Shown: piece after piece, positions 28,001 through 36,403 of the stretch
Layout: each line of letters opens with the position of its first letter
Numbering within the stretch: position 1 is the first letter of the stretch
DNA from: Phycisphaeraceae bacterium
GTDB lineage: Bacteria; Planctomycetota; Phycisphaerae; Phycisphaerales; UBA1924
Length of the DNA stretch: 64,000 nucleotides
NCBI GenBank assembly: GCA_019636495.1
Contig: JAHBXL010000008.1
Location: 62,001 to 126,000 of the forward strand
Reading direction: 5' to 3'
Made by a program: the position numbers and the translations under genes
Notes under the pieces: model-generated
Told to the model about the DNA's origin: nothing
Databases searched by the model: none
The model's input: the letters and a program-made list of their open reading frames with translations, nothing else

Positions 28001-28441
28001 GCGTTCCGATTCTGGCTGGCCAACCCGTCGTTGAACTACGGGCACTTCGTTGACATTGTCGGCACGACCGGTCCGAGCATCGAGTTCTGGAGCGCGGAGT
28101 TCGATGGCGGGCACAACGGCCCGGTTCTGAGCATCACGTTCTCGGTGCCGCTGACACCCGCGGAGCCTGACTGCAACGGCAACGGCCGCGTGGACTGGTG
28201 CGACATCGCAAGCGGTGCATCGCAGGACGTCGACGAGAACGGCGTGCCCGATGAGTGCGAGTTGCCCGATTGCCCGGCCGACTGGAACGACTCCGGCCAG
28301 ACCGATGTGCCGGACATTTTCGCCTTCCTGGCGGACTGGTTCGCAGGCAACCCGCGCGCCGACTACGACGGTGTGGACGGCGTCGGTGTGTCCGACATCT
28401 TCGCTTTCCTCGCCGACTGGTTCGCGGGCTGCCCGGACTGA
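25079..28441 (+). CDS. Secreted beta-propeller / di-heme cytochrome / dockerin-tail protein
   Basis: From GTG 25079 the protein has 1120 residues; AGGAG lies 9 nt upstream (25065-25069). A signal peptide (VRFNSGLFTPAAMVLSFCAC) is followed by YVTN/WD-type propeller repeats to about residue 400, for example HVLEASTGMPLETVVLPHG. A cytochrome part resembling MauG or di-heme peroxidases has two heme sites, CASCH (433-437) and CITCH (571-575). Next come a bacterial Ig-like segment (PRVLAVRPVSMNSVEVIFSE) and a DNRLRE-like domain. The C-terminal calcium-binding dockerin-type tail contains DCNGNGRVDWCD and two copies of DIFAFLADWFAG. Function may be extracellular electron transfer or substrate oxidation; the target is unknown. 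Confidence 0.85.
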   Translation: MRFNSGLFTPAAMVLSFCACATAHGQGASALKSGPIQASADGMFVWFVNPDHGTVSRLATDDNSVMEFALPAEAVGNKPRALALRPGADEVWVASHESDRLHVLEASTGMPLETVVLPHGSAPIGVAFTADGTTAAVTLYRAGAVALVDASARTVTTMLGNLPEKPMGIVLNSAGMAWVSHLYSDGDNGYVSVLDLPNQRVYAVLKVRSLDPKFNFQLQGENPPIPEGGWVLPTAHVAISPANGALWMPMQLQNFRATTLTPHTSIQAAVLRINTATNVVDLNDRIIFTAIVAHSNSNQLLGDGWNAGVSGPADIAFSNAGGTALIVMSQSNDVLVVPSTTGQAKPNGNPPLTEIAVGDNPIGIAWSPTAPRAYVLNYLSRDVSVINTSTMTELVRVPGVISAEPLSPTVLTGAKMFNNSSNFQHSLNQKVSCASCHPGGESDGLVWDFFSIGAGRRKTLSMRGQAISMAPQANGRGQLHRSGDRDEIQDFDLAFSGNFMLGTGYLFPANPPLGASNAGISPDLDSLADFILNLPPIMRSPHREADGSLTEAAVRGAMLFRITEGPLATGCITCHPAPAYTDFGFHNVGGFRPLPDNEGPAFNTPTLVGSWDSGGFRQIIPIGGAAITRQSGVKMWDVLRATAPGGVQQNLHGNMSNLSNALMRDLEAFLNELDGDLHAAGIDDLVDTTPPRVLAVRPVSMNSVEVIFSEAVDPVTAGDPANYALTDGVSTIPAVAAVHNAAEGNRVRVTVPMVWYGCDVTYTLVPGPIEDMAAALGAPANNVLDSDDANNLKSFTIDGTITVTFGDSGLDTFVGVGIDAGFTHNDSNVSHDHMILIPTTFPKTKGLLRFNFTGILSTQSGVTDPASIVDARYTLMPDHGAPTTIDVRRIFKPWNDPDRDACNSCPGSVTTAHAQWNTLQWTFTGARSLGGTGTNAAEYHPNQSFFDGAGVADAVVPITRFDQRIEIAGPGVTDAFRFWLANPSLNYGHFVDIVGTTGPSIEFWSAEFDGGHNGPVLSITFSVPLTPAEPDCNGNGRVDWCDIASGASQDVDENGVPDECELPDCPADWNDSGQTDVPDIFAFLADWFAGNPRADYDGVDGVGVSDIFAFLADWFAGCPD

Positions 28442-28459
28442 ACCGCATCCCCACGGGTC

Positions 28460-28477
28460 CACGCGCACGGGCGCGTG
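28460..28477 (+). terminator. Weak terminator-like hairpin
   Basis: CACGCGC (28460-28466) and GCGCGTG (28471-28477) pair around ACGG, 18 nt after the dockerin protein stop. No U tract follows, so intrinsic termination is doubtful. Confidence 0.3.
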
Positions 28478-28516
28478 AAAGTGTGTACGCTGCCGCGTCC
28501 TTTTCGCGGACGCGTC

Positions 28517-30151
28517 ATGGCCGAAACACGCCCCGACATCGCGCTGCACACGCTCGCCGGTCCGCACGGCGGGTCGTACTCATCCAATGGTCGCACGCAA
28601 ATGACCATCGGCAGGGCGGTCGAATCCGATGTGTGCCTGCTGCACGAGACTGTCTCGCGCCGTCACGCGGTGGCCGTCTCGCGGCCGGAAGGCTGGTTCC
28701 TGATGGACCAGGGCTCGGCCCTGGGCACATGGCTCAACGGCCAGCGGGTCTCGCCCGCCGCGCCGCTGCCGTTGATTTCCGGCGACCTGGTGAGAATCGG
28801 CCCGTGGTCGTTCCGCGTATCGATCGGCCAGATGCACCCGAGCACGGCGGCGACGATCGCCGATGACCGCGGCCCCGCGCCGCGGATCGAGCGTGTCGGC
28901 CAGCGACCGTTGCCGGCGGGCGCGCGGCAACTGCGCATGCTGATGCAGGGCCTGTCGCGCATGTCGAGCGCGCCCAACGAGCACCTGCTCGCCCGGGCCG
29001 CTCTCGATGCCGCTCTCTCCGGCGCAAACTGCTCGCACGGCGCGGTGCTGCGACCCGGCGGCACAAGCGACGAGGTGGCCATCGTCGCTGCGAGCAACGG
29101 CGGCGCGGATGGCGAAATCGGAGAGATCGCGTTCAGCCGGTCTCTCATCCATGCCGCGGCAGCGGGGCAGACGGCGATTCTCAGCGCGGCCGATGCGGCG
29201 TTGAGTACCAGCCGCAGCGTGAGCGAACTCTCGATCCGCTGGGCGGTGTGCGCGCCCGTATTCGTCGGTTCGGAACTGGTCTCGCTGCTCTATGTCGACG
29301 CCCGCCAGACCGGCGCGGGCGGGCACACCGAGGCGGCCAACTTCTGCGAAGCGGTTGCCAACGCCTACGGATTGGCATTGGCGAACCTGAAGCGCGTGGA
29401 ACTGGAGCGACGGCAATCGGCGCTCGCGGCGGAACTCGCCGCAGCGCGCGAGGCCCAGCAGTTCATCATGCCGCCCGCGCACGCGGCGCAGGGCTTCCTC
29501 GGCTATGCGATGCAGATGCGTCCGGGCGTGTTCGTCGCGGGCGACATGTTCGACGTTGTGCCGCTCGATGACGGCCGGGTCGCCGTGTGCCTGGGCGACG
29601 TGTCGGGGCACGGCGCGGCATCGGCGATGCTGATGGCCGCGGCACAATCGCAACTCAACGCGCAGGTGCGGGCGACGTGCGATGCGGGCGCTGCGGTGAG
29701 CGGCCTGAACCGCTACCTCGGCGAACGTTCGCTGGGCGGGCGGTTTGTCTCGCTCTGGCTGGGCATCTTCTCGCGCGATGGCGCGGTCGAGTTTGTCGAC
29801 GCCGGGCATGGGTACTGGTTTCTGCGGACAGCCGCGGGACTGCGCGGCCCGGGCGCGGGCACGGCGATCCCCGTGGGAATCGACCCGGGCACGCGGTACG
29901 ACGTATCGCGACTGGCGATCGCGCCGGGCGACCGCATCGTGCTGTACTCCGACGGCGTCATCGACGAGCGCAACCCCGCGGGCGATCCCTTCGGGCAGGA
30001 GCGCCTGGAACGGGCGCTGCGCGCAGCGCGCAACTGTGACACGGACGTGATCGAGATCTTCAAGGCCGTCGCGCGGTTCGCCGAAGGCGCGCCGCCGACC
30101 GACGATGCGACCGCGGCGAGCATCGAGTACCTTGGCGCAGCCGAGGGCTGA
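28517..30151 (+). CDS. FHA-GAF-SpoIIE/PP2C protein phosphatase
   Basis: The 544-residue protein links three modules. The FHA domain (about 8-115), with GRAVESD, SRRH (47-50) and GTWLNG, binds phosphothreonine. A GAF-like sensor is at about 145-300 (RSVSELSIRWAVCAPVFVGS). A SpoIIE-type PP2C phosphatase is at the C-terminus (VFVAGDMFDVVPLDDGRVAV, LGDVSGHGAASAMLMA, VLYSDGVIDERNPAGDPFG), preceded by a coiled linker with REAQQFIMPP. The Asp/Gly metal motifs are intact. ATG 28517 gives a natural start. Two genes meeting tail to tail, this and a Ser/Thr kinase, suggest an opposed kinase-phosphatase pair; the FHA would bind the phosphorylated partner. Confidence 0.9.
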   Translation: MAETRPDIALHTLAGPHGGSYSSNGRTQMTIGRAVESDVCLLHETVSRRHAVAVSRPEGWFLMDQGSALGTWLNGQRVSPAAPLPLISGDLVRIGPWSFRVSIGQMHPSTAATIADDRGPAPRIERVGQRPLPAGARQLRMLMQGLSRMSSAPNEHLLARAALDAALSGANCSHGAVLRPGGTSDEVAIVAASNGGADGEIGEIAFSRSLIHAAAAGQTAILSAADAALSTSRSVSELSIRWAVCAPVFVGSELVSLLYVDARQTGAGGHTEAANFCEAVANAYGLALANLKRVELERRQSALAAELAAAREAQQFIMPPAHAAQGFLGYAMQMRPGVFVAGDMFDVVPLDDGRVAVCLGDVSGHGAASAMLMAAAQSQLNAQVRATCDAGAAVSGLNRYLGERSLGGRFVSLWLGIFSRDGAVEFVDAGHGYWFLRTAAGLRGPGAGTAIPVGIDPGTRYDVSRLAIAPGDRIVLYSDGVIDERNPAGDPFGQERLERALRAARNCDTDVIEIFKAVARFAEGAPPTDDATAASIEYLGAAEG

Positions 30152-30154
30152 GGC

Positions 30155-32899
30155 TCAACGACCGGCAAGGCGGGCCCGGTAGGCCGCTGCGCTCTCCGGC
30201 TTGTCCCACTGTTCATACAGGCGAGCGATACGCTCGACGGCACGCACCCACCTCGCGTGTCCCGGCTTGAATGCCGCTTCGATCCATTGCAGGCTCTGGA
30301 GCAGTTTGGCTTCGGCCTCGTCGTAGCGGCCCATGTCGGTCAGGCAGTCGGCGTGGTTGTTGGTGAAGATCGCGGTATAGGGGTGACCGGGGGGGAGCGC
30401 GCCACCGCACAGGTCGAGCACTTCGCGGAAGAGTGCATCGGCCTCGGCGAGTTTGCCGCGTCGGTGATAGAGGGTTGCGAGGTTGTTCATCGGCGCCCAG
30501 GTCTCGGGGTCGCGCCCGCCCGAGGCCCGCCTGCGCACTTCGATGGTCTCGCGGTAGAGCGCCTCGGCCTCGTCGCCGCGGCCGAGTTCCTCGAGCAAGT
30601 ATGCGCGATTGGCCATCATGATCAGCGTCTTGGCATGCTCGCCGCCGAGCAACCGGCGATACGAGGCGAGCGCCTCGGCGATCAGCGGCTCGGCCTCGGC
30701 GAGCCGGCCCATGCTGATGAGCGTGACACCGAGGTTTCCCGCGCTGACGACGGTCGAGACATGGTCGTCGCCCAGGATGCGCCGGCGCCGCTCCAGCGTC
30801 TCGCGCAACAGCGGCTCGGCTTCCTCGTTCCGGCCCTGGCGCTGCATGTTCGCCGCAAGGCTGTTGAGCGCGTACAGCGTCTGCGGGTGGTCGCGCCCGT
30901 GCAGGCGTTCGCGGATCTCGATCAACTCGCGGAGCAGTTCGTCGCTCTCGTCGTACCGCCCGATGTCCTTCAGGCCGATCGCGAGGTTGTTCATCATTGT
31001 CAGCGCTTCGCGGTGCTCGTGGCCGAGCAGTTGCGCCACGCGCGGCAGCCACGTGGTCCAGATCTCAACCGCTTCCGGGATGTTGCCGGTCTCCAGCCGC
31101 AGGCGCGCCAGTTCGCCGTGAACCAGCGCGTACTCGGCGCTGCCCGCGCCCTTGGTGCGTTCGATGCGAGAGATGACATCTCGCACCAGTCGCTCGGCCT
31201 CCTCGTGGCCGCCGCGGTCGGAGAGCGCGTTGATGAGAATGCGCTGGGCCTCGATCGCAACGTCGCTGTCTTCGCCGAACGCGGCTCGTGCCGACTCGAA
31301 CCCCGCGCGGGCGTGCTCGATGGCGCTGTCGAGATCGCCGATGCTGCGGTAGGTGTTGCTCAGTGTGCCACGGATGGAAACGTGCACGCGCGGACGTGAG
31401 GAGAGCATGTCCCCGACGCTGCGTGCCGAGAGTTCCAGCACCTCGCGGACGGTGACATCGCGCCCGAGGGCATTCTCCGGATCCGCCGAGGCGAGCATGT
31501 CGTTGAGGAACTGGTTCACTGCCATCGCGTTGTCGGCTTCATCGCGGGCTACCGCCCGGGCCGTCTCCGCCTCCTCGCGCCGGCGTTCGGCTTCATCCCA
31601 GCCGCGGGTCGCGCGCACTGCCTGCCACGACACGCCTGCTACACCAATCACGAGCAACGCCGCGGCGACCGACAGCCCGCCCATCAGCCCCTTGTTCCGG
31701 CGCGCAAACTTCGACAACTGGTACATGGCGGTCGGCGGGCGTGCCGAGATCGGCTCATCGGCGAGGAATCGGCGCACATCCGCGGCAAGATCCGCCGCGG
31801 ATTGGTAACGCCGCGCCCGGTCCTTCTCGAGCGACTTCAGGATGATCGTCTGGAGATCGCCGCGCAGATTGCGGTCCACCCGCGACGGCGGATCGGGGTC
31901 GTCCTGGTTGATGATGCGGACCGCCTCGGGAACAGTCTTGTCGCCGAGCCGGTGCGGCAGTCGCCCGCACAACAACTCGTACAGAATGACGCCGAGCGTG
32001 TAGACGTCCGAGCGTGTGTCCAGTTCGTTGGGATCGCCCGCGACCTGCTCGGGGCTCATGTAGGGAACCGTACCGACGAGTTGCCCGACATCGGTCTGCA
32101 GCGTCGCCGCGACGATGTCGCCATCGGTCGCGCGGGCGACGCCGAAGTCGAGCACCTTGGGGCGACCGCGACCGAGGGCATCAGGATCATCGACGACGAG
32201 GATGTTGGCGGGCTTGAGATCGCGGTGGATGACGCCCTTGGCATGGGCGTGCTGCACCGCGTCGCAGATCTCGATGAACAACGCGAGCAGTTCGCGGCGT
32301 GAAAGCGGCCGGCCCATGGGGTTCTGGCCGAGCGCAAAGGTGGTGAGCGGGACGCCGCGGACGTGCTCCATGGCGAAGAACGGCTGCGCATCGCGCCCAT
32401 CGTCACGGCGGGATCCGGTGTCGAAGACCCCCGCTTCGAAGACCTGTGCGATGCCGGGGTGCTGGAGGCGGCCCAGGACCTGCGATTCGAGTTCGAATCG
32501 CCGCAGCATCCGCGACGACAACGAGCCCGGGCGCATGACTTTCAGTGCGACGGTGCGTTTGGGGCTGTCCTGCTCGGCGAGGTACACCACGCCCATACCG
32601 CCTTCGCCGAGCACATCGAGGATGGTGTAGCGGCCGAGCCGGCGCGGCATGCCCGCGGCGGACACCGCCGGTCGTGCGGGTGGCTCCGCACGCTCGGTAT
32701 CCGACGGCACCACCGTTCGAGCCCCAGGCGAAGGGGCGATGGTTGCTGCGTCGTGTACGCGGAGCGCTTCCAGCACACGAGCGAGCGCGGCCTCATCGCC
32801 CTTGCACCGGGCACGCACGAACGCATCTCGCTCGGCACCGTCGAGGCGTGCCGCCTCGCGGGCCAAACGGGCTACGTCCTGCACGCTCAGTTCCGACAC
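30155..32899 (-). CDS. Membrane Ser/Thr protein kinase with TPR tail
   Basis: The 914-residue Hanks-type kinase has the glycine loop LGEGGMGVVYLAEQ (about 97-110), Lys120, HRDLKPANI with Asp227, DFGVA (251-255) and GTVPYMSPEQVAG. Juxtamembrane Ala/Arg sequence leads to one membrane helix (about 405-425). An extracytoplasmic TPR array of about 10 repeats fills the rest (SLAANMQRQGRNEEAEPLLR and similar). The planctomycete kinome is rich in this layout. GTG 32899 is chosen because GGAGGTGA lies 4-5 nt upstream. Its stop faces the phosphatase stop only 3 nt away. The TPRs probably sense or assemble a partner outside the membrane. Confidence 0.93.
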   Translation of the reverse strand: MSELSVQDVARLAREAARLDGAERDAFVRARCKGDEAALARVLEALRVHDAATIAPSPGARTVVPSDTERAEPPARPAVSAAGMPRRLGRYTILDVLGEGGMGVVYLAEQDSPKRTVALKVMRPGSLSSRMLRRFELESQVLGRLQHPGIAQVFEAGVFDTGSRRDDGRDAQPFFAMEHVRGVPLTTFALGQNPMGRPLSRRELLALFIEICDAVQHAHAKGVIHRDLKPANILVVDDPDALGRGRPKVLDFGVARATDGDIVAATLQTDVGQLVGTVPYMSPEQVAGDPNELDTRSDVYTLGVILYELLCGRLPHRLGDKTVPEAVRIINQDDPDPPSRVDRNLRGDLQTIILKSLEKDRARRYQSAADLAADVRRFLADEPISARPPTAMYQLSKFARRNKGLMGGLSVAAALLVIGVAGVSWQAVRATRGWDEAERRREEAETARAVARDEADNAMAVNQFLNDMLASADPENALGRDVTVREVLELSARSVGDMLSSRPRVHVSIRGTLSNTYRSIGDLDSAIEHARAGFESARAAFGEDSDVAIEAQRILINALSDRGGHEEAERLVRDVISRIERTKGAGSAEYALVHGELARLRLETGNIPEAVEIWTTWLPRVAQLLGHEHREALTMMNNLAIGLKDIGRYDESDELLRELIEIRERLHGRDHPQTLYALNSLAANMQRQGRNEEAEPLLRETLERRRRILGDDHVSTVVSAGNLGVTLISMGRLAEAEPLIAEALASYRRLLGGEHAKTLIMMANRAYLLEELGRGDEAEALYRETIEVRRRASGGRDPETWAPMNNLATLYHRRGKLAEADALFREVLDLCGGALPPGHPYTAIFTNNHADCLTDMGRYDEAEAKLLQSLQWIEAAFKPGHARWVRAVERIARLYEQWDKPESAAAYRARLAGR

Positions 32900-33006
32900 G
32901 CGATCACCTCCCGGCTCGGGTTATCGGCCGATTCGCCATGCGGCAGTGGAACACCGTTCACATAGTTCGGTGTACGGCGCGAGGAACTTGTCTGTGCGGA
33001 GGGGAT

Positions 33007-33501
33007 TCAGCCGCGTCGGAGCGGCAGGGCCGAAGGACCGGCAGACCTCGACGCTCCATCGGGCGGGGCAGCCGGCTTGACGCACTCGGTCCTCGCATCC
33101 CGCTGCTGAAAAACGGCCATATCTGCGATCGTCGTGTTTCGCAGGAACTCGATGTGCGCTGCGCGGTGCGCGCTCCAGAATGCATGCGCGGGGCAGCCGC
33201 GCTCGTCCGAGCACGGTTGCGGGCCGAGCATGCACCGTGGCTGGACAATCGGGTCGCCCAGCGCTTCGCACAGGTCCAATAGTGTGATCTCTCGCGGATC
33301 GCGCGCGAGCACGACACCGCCGCCGATACCGCGCTGCGTCGAAACGAACCCGCGCCGTGCGAGGTGGTTGACGATCTTCGCCAGATACGCCGGGGGGATC
33401 GCACATGCCTCCGCGACGTCCTTGACGAGCAGAGGCTTGCCCTCGGCGAGCGCGATGTGACCGAGCGCGGCAGCGGCATAGCCAACGGCTTGGGCAAGCA
33501 T
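33007..33501 (-). CDS. Rrf2-family Fe-S transcriptional regulator
   Basis: Rrf2 regulators such as IscR and NsrR bind DNA through a winged helix and carry a [2Fe-2S] or [4Fe-4S] cluster. The 164-residue protein has ALAEGKPLLVKDVAEACAIP and AYLAKIVNHLARRGFVSTQR as the winged helix, with the wing RGIGGGVVLARDP. Three cluster cysteines sit at the expected spacing in CMLGPQPCSDERGCP. The C-terminal extension is Pro/Arg-rich. The start ATG 33501 has AGGAGG 11 nt upstream (33513-33518). It diverges from the cbb3 oxidase genes, so control of that locus by oxygen, NO or iron-sulfur status is plausible. Which signal it senses cannot be told from sequence. Confidence 0.88.
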   Translation of the reverse strand: MLAQAVGYAAAALGHIALAEGKPLLVKDVAEACAIPPAYLAKIVNHLARRGFVSTQRGIGGGVVLARDPREITLLDLCEALGDPIVQPRCMLGPQPCSDERGCPAHAFWSAHRAAHIEFLRNTTIADMAVFQQRDARTECVKPAAPPDGASRSAGPSALPLRRG

Positions 33502-33525
33502 GGGCTGGCAGGCCTCCTAAACAAG

Positions 33526-33554
33526 AGTATAGGATCAGTATATCCCTTTGTCAA
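33526..33554 (-). promoter_or_regulatory. Strong promoter of the Rrf2 regulator with a palindrome in its spacer
   Basis: On the minus strand TTGACA (33554-33549) is followed after exactly 17 nt by TATACT (33531-33526). Within the spacer lies GGATCAGTATATCC (33532-33545), an imperfect palindrome (GGAT...ATCC). The -35 also forms half of GTCAA-N6-TTGAC (33550-33565). These are good candidates for autoregulatory operator sites. Confidence 0.75.
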
Positions 33555-33644
33555 TGGAACTTGACCATGTATCCAAACAAATACCGTTCATGCCGGCGCG
33601 CTTGCGATCTGGCAGGAACCAATGCGATTGAGCAGGACTCGGAC

Positions 33645-33672
33645 TTGACAACCCGAGAGAAGACATGATAAT
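33645..33672 (+). promoter_or_regulatory. Probable promoter of the ccoNO operon
   Basis: TTGACA (33645-33650), a 16-nt spacer and GATAAT (33667-33672) give near-consensus sigma-70 elements. The first ccoNO codon is at 33758. The expected leader is about 75-80 nt. No clear FNR box (TTGAT-N4-ATCAA) is present. Confidence 0.65.
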
Positions 33673-33757
33673 GACGATATGTTGATATGATTGTCGATTA
33701 GTCCGCAATGCCCGTTTGTGTACTGTGCTCGAATCAACGAAACCGGAGATGGCTGCA

Positions 33758-36157
33758 ATGAGCGCGACTTCGTCGGTGACCTCGGACCGCCCCGTTCACG
33801 CCCCGGTCAACTCACAGATCGATCACGACCCCATGCACGGCGTGGAGGTACGGCCCGGGCCGATTGAGCAGTTCACCTATGACGATGCGGTCGTCCGGAA
33901 GTTCACGTTTGCGATTCTGCTGTGGGGCGTGGTGGCGATGCTTGTCGGCCTGCTGGTCGCGCTGCAACTGGTGCTGCCCGTGGCCGCGGAGACGGTGATC
34001 GGCGGGGTCCGTCCGTTCGCATGGATGGGTACGACGTTCGCGTTCCTCTACGAGACCGAGTGGCTGAGTTTCGGCCGGCTGCGGCCGCTGCACACCAACG
34101 CCGCGATCTTCGCGTTCGGGGGAAACGCGATCTTCGCGGCGGTGTACTACTCGACTCAGCGACTGTGCAAGGCGCGGATGTGGAGCGACACGCTCAGCAA
34201 CCTGCACTTCTGGGGGTGGCAGGCGATCATTGTCGCCGCGGCGTTGACGCTCCCGCTCGGGTTCACCCAGGGCAAGGAGTACGCCGAACTGGAGTGGCCC
34301 ATCGACCTGGCGATCGCGGTGGTGTGGGTCGGGTTTTTCGGCGTGAACTTCATGATGACGCTGCTCACGCGTCGCGAGCGGCACATGTACGTCGCGTTGT
34401 GGTTCTACATCGCGACGATCGCGACAGTGGCGGTGCTGCACGTCTTCAACTCGCTGGCGATCCCCGCGGGCGCGCTGAAGAGTTACTCGGTGTACGCCGG
34501 CGTGCAGGACGCGATGGTGCAGTGGTGGTACGGGCACAACGCGGTGGCGTTCTTCCTGACAACCCCGTTTCTGGGCCTGATGTACTACTTCCTGCCCAAG
34601 GCGGCCGAGCGCCCCGTGTACAGTTACCGCCTGAGCATCGTGCACTTCTGGAGCCTGGTGTTCATCTACATCTGGGCCGGGCCGCACCACCTGCACTACA
34701 CCGCGCTGCCGCAGTGGGCCAGCACGCTGGGCATGCTCTTCAGCCTCATGCTCTGGATGCCCTCGTGGGGCGGGATGATCAACGGCCTGCTGACGCTGCG
34801 AGGCGCGTGGAACAAGGTTGCGGCGGACCCGGTGCTGAAGTTCTTCGTCGTCGGGATCACCTTCTACGGCATGGCGACGTTCGAGGGCCCGATGCTCTCG
34901 ATCAAGAGCATCAACGCGCTGAGCCACTACACCGACTGGACGATCGCGCACGTGCACGGGGGCGCGCTGGGCTGGAACGGCTTCATGACCTTCGGCATGC
35001 TGTACTGGCTTGCGCCGCGGCTGTTCCAGTCGCGAACCGGCGGGCTGTGGAGCAAGCGGATGGCCGAATCGCATTTCTGGATCGGCACCATCGGCATCCT
35101 GCTCTACATCGTGCCCATCTACTGGGCGGGGATCACGCAGGGTCTGATGTGGCGAGCGTTCGATGAGAGCGGCGCGCTCCGCTTCCCGGATTTCGTCGAG
35201 ACGGTCATGAAGGTCATGCCGATGTACTGGCTCCGCGTGATCGGCGGGTCGATGTTCCTGCTGGGAATGATCCTGTGCGCCGTGAACATCATGATGACGT
35301 GGACGCTGCGGCCATCGCGCTACACGGAGCATGTGCAGTCGGCCCCGGCGCTCGGCCCGGTCTATCGCGATCCGCCCACACCCGGCTCGCGCCTGCACGC
35401 CAACACCGAGTTCGGCCACAAGGGCGACGTATTCCTGCAGGGCCGATGGCACCGGACGTGGGAGCGTCTGCCCGTCAAGTTCACCGTGTGGGTGGTGATC
35501 GCCGTCGTCGTCGCCTCGGCGCTGGAACTCGTCCCGATGGTGGTTGCGCCGATGTTCTCGACCACGTGGCGCGAGAAGAACATCCCGCGCATCGCGAGCG
35601 TGCAGCCCTACACGCCGCTGGAACTGGCCGGACGCGATGTGTACGTCGCCGAGGGCTGCTACAACTGCCACTCGCAGATGGTCCGCCCCATCTGGGCGGA
35701 GACCAAGCGCTACGGCGACTACTCCAAGCCCGGCGAGTTCGCGTACGACCATCCGTTCCAGTGGGGCTCGCGGCGCATCGGGCCGGACCTGGCCCGCATC
35801 GGCGGCCTGCGCAGTTACCAATGGCACGTGGAGCACCTCGAAGACCCGCGGATGGTGCCCGGCTCGATCATGCCCGCATACAAGCATCTGTCCACCCAGA
35901 AACTTGATTACAACGCCATCCAGCGACGGGTGAACGCGATGGCCATGATGGGCGTGCCTTACGGCGACGCCGTGAAGGGCAGCAACGCCGCGACGATGGC
36001 GAGGGAGCAGTCCGAGTCGATCGCGGCTGAGGTTGCGACGCAGGGCGGCCCGACGGGCCTTGAGGATACGAAGATGACCGCGCTGGTCGCGTACCTCCAA
36101 CGCTTGGGCACCGACCTGCACGCCCCGCCGCCGGCCGATGCCGGCGCGGGCAAGTGA
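33758..36157 (+). CDS. ccoNO: Fused cbb3 oxidase catalytic subunit CcoN and mono-heme subunit CcoO
   Basis: cbb3 oxidases are high-affinity terminal oxidases used at low oxygen. The 799-residue chain joins CcoN (about 1-520) to CcoO (about 560-760). CcoN shows LHTNAAIFAFGGNAIFAAVY, the active-site VQWWYGHNAVAFFLTTP and VFIYIWAGPHHLHYTALP with heme and copper histidines. CcoO has a membrane anchor (FTVWVVIAVVVASALELVP) and one heme site, CYNCH (634-638), in GCYNCHSQMVRPIWAE. ATG 33758 has GGAG 9 nt upstream; ATG 33749 is an alternative. Fused ccoNO is known in Bacteroidetes and some other phyla. It heads the operon. Confidence 0.95.
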   Translation: MSATSSVTSDRPVHAPVNSQIDHDPMHGVEVRPGPIEQFTYDDAVVRKFTFAILLWGVVAMLVGLLVALQLVLPVAAETVIGGVRPFAWMGTTFAFLYETEWLSFGRLRPLHTNAAIFAFGGNAIFAAVYYSTQRLCKARMWSDTLSNLHFWGWQAIIVAAALTLPLGFTQGKEYAELEWPIDLAIAVVWVGFFGVNFMMTLLTRRERHMYVALWFYIATIATVAVLHVFNSLAIPAGALKSYSVYAGVQDAMVQWWYGHNAVAFFLTTPFLGLMYYFLPKAAERPVYSYRLSIVHFWSLVFIYIWAGPHHLHYTALPQWASTLGMLFSLMLWMPSWGGMINGLLTLRGAWNKVAADPVLKFFVVGITFYGMATFEGPMLSIKSINALSHYTDWTIAHVHGGALGWNGFMTFGMLYWLAPRLFQSRTGGLWSKRMAESHFWIGTIGILLYIVPIYWAGITQGLMWRAFDESGALRFPDFVETVMKVMPMYWLRVIGGSMFLLGMILCAVNIMMTWTLRPSRYTEHVQSAPALGPVYRDPPTPGSRLHANTEFGHKGDVFLQGRWHRTWERLPVKFTVWVVIAVVVASALELVPMVVAPMFSTTWREKNIPRIASVQPYTPLELAGRDVYVAEGCYNCHSQMVRPIWAETKRYGDYSKPGEFAYDHPFQWGSRRIGPDLARIGGLRSYQWHVEHLEDPRMVPGSIMPAYKHLSTQKLDYNAIQRRVNAMAMMGVPYGDAVKGSNAATMAREQSESIAAEVATQGGPTGLEDTKMTALVAYLQRLGTDLHAPPPADAGAGK

Positions 36158-36184
36158 GCAAACGCCGCACCGAAAGGGGACGCC

Positions 36185-36367
36185 ATGCGCATGAGTGACA
36201 TCGTTGGCAGTCTGGATCTGAGCATCTACACGCAGATCGCGCTGGTGCTCTTTGTCGGGGTGTTCGCCGCGGTGCTGGCGCGGACGTACAGCCGCAGGCA
36301 GCGCGCCGAGATGACCCGTGCGGCCCGCCTCCCGCTGGCCGATGACGATCGCAACGACCGCCGATGA
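36185..36367 (+). CDS. ccoQ: cbb3 oxidase accessory subunit CcoQ-like
   Basis: The 60-residue protein has one membrane helix, IYTQIALVLFVGVFAAVLA, followed by a short basic tail with SRRQRAEM. CcoQ stabilises the oxidase core in proteobacteria. Sequence conservation in the family is low, so this is based on size, topology and position between ccoNO and ccoP. AAAGGGG lies a few bases before ATG 36185; a second ATG at 36191 is possible. Confidence 0.75.
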   Translation: MRMSDIVGSLDLSIYTQIALVLFVGVFAAVLARTYSRRQRAEMTRAARLPLADDDRNDRR

Positions 36368-36403
36368 CCCCACGCGCACGGCCGAACCCACACGAGGACG
36401 ACC

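Noticed and set aside
33502-33757. FNR-type site upstream of ccoNO
   Set aside because: No TTGAT-N4-ATCAA match; the closest sequences have the wrong spacing.
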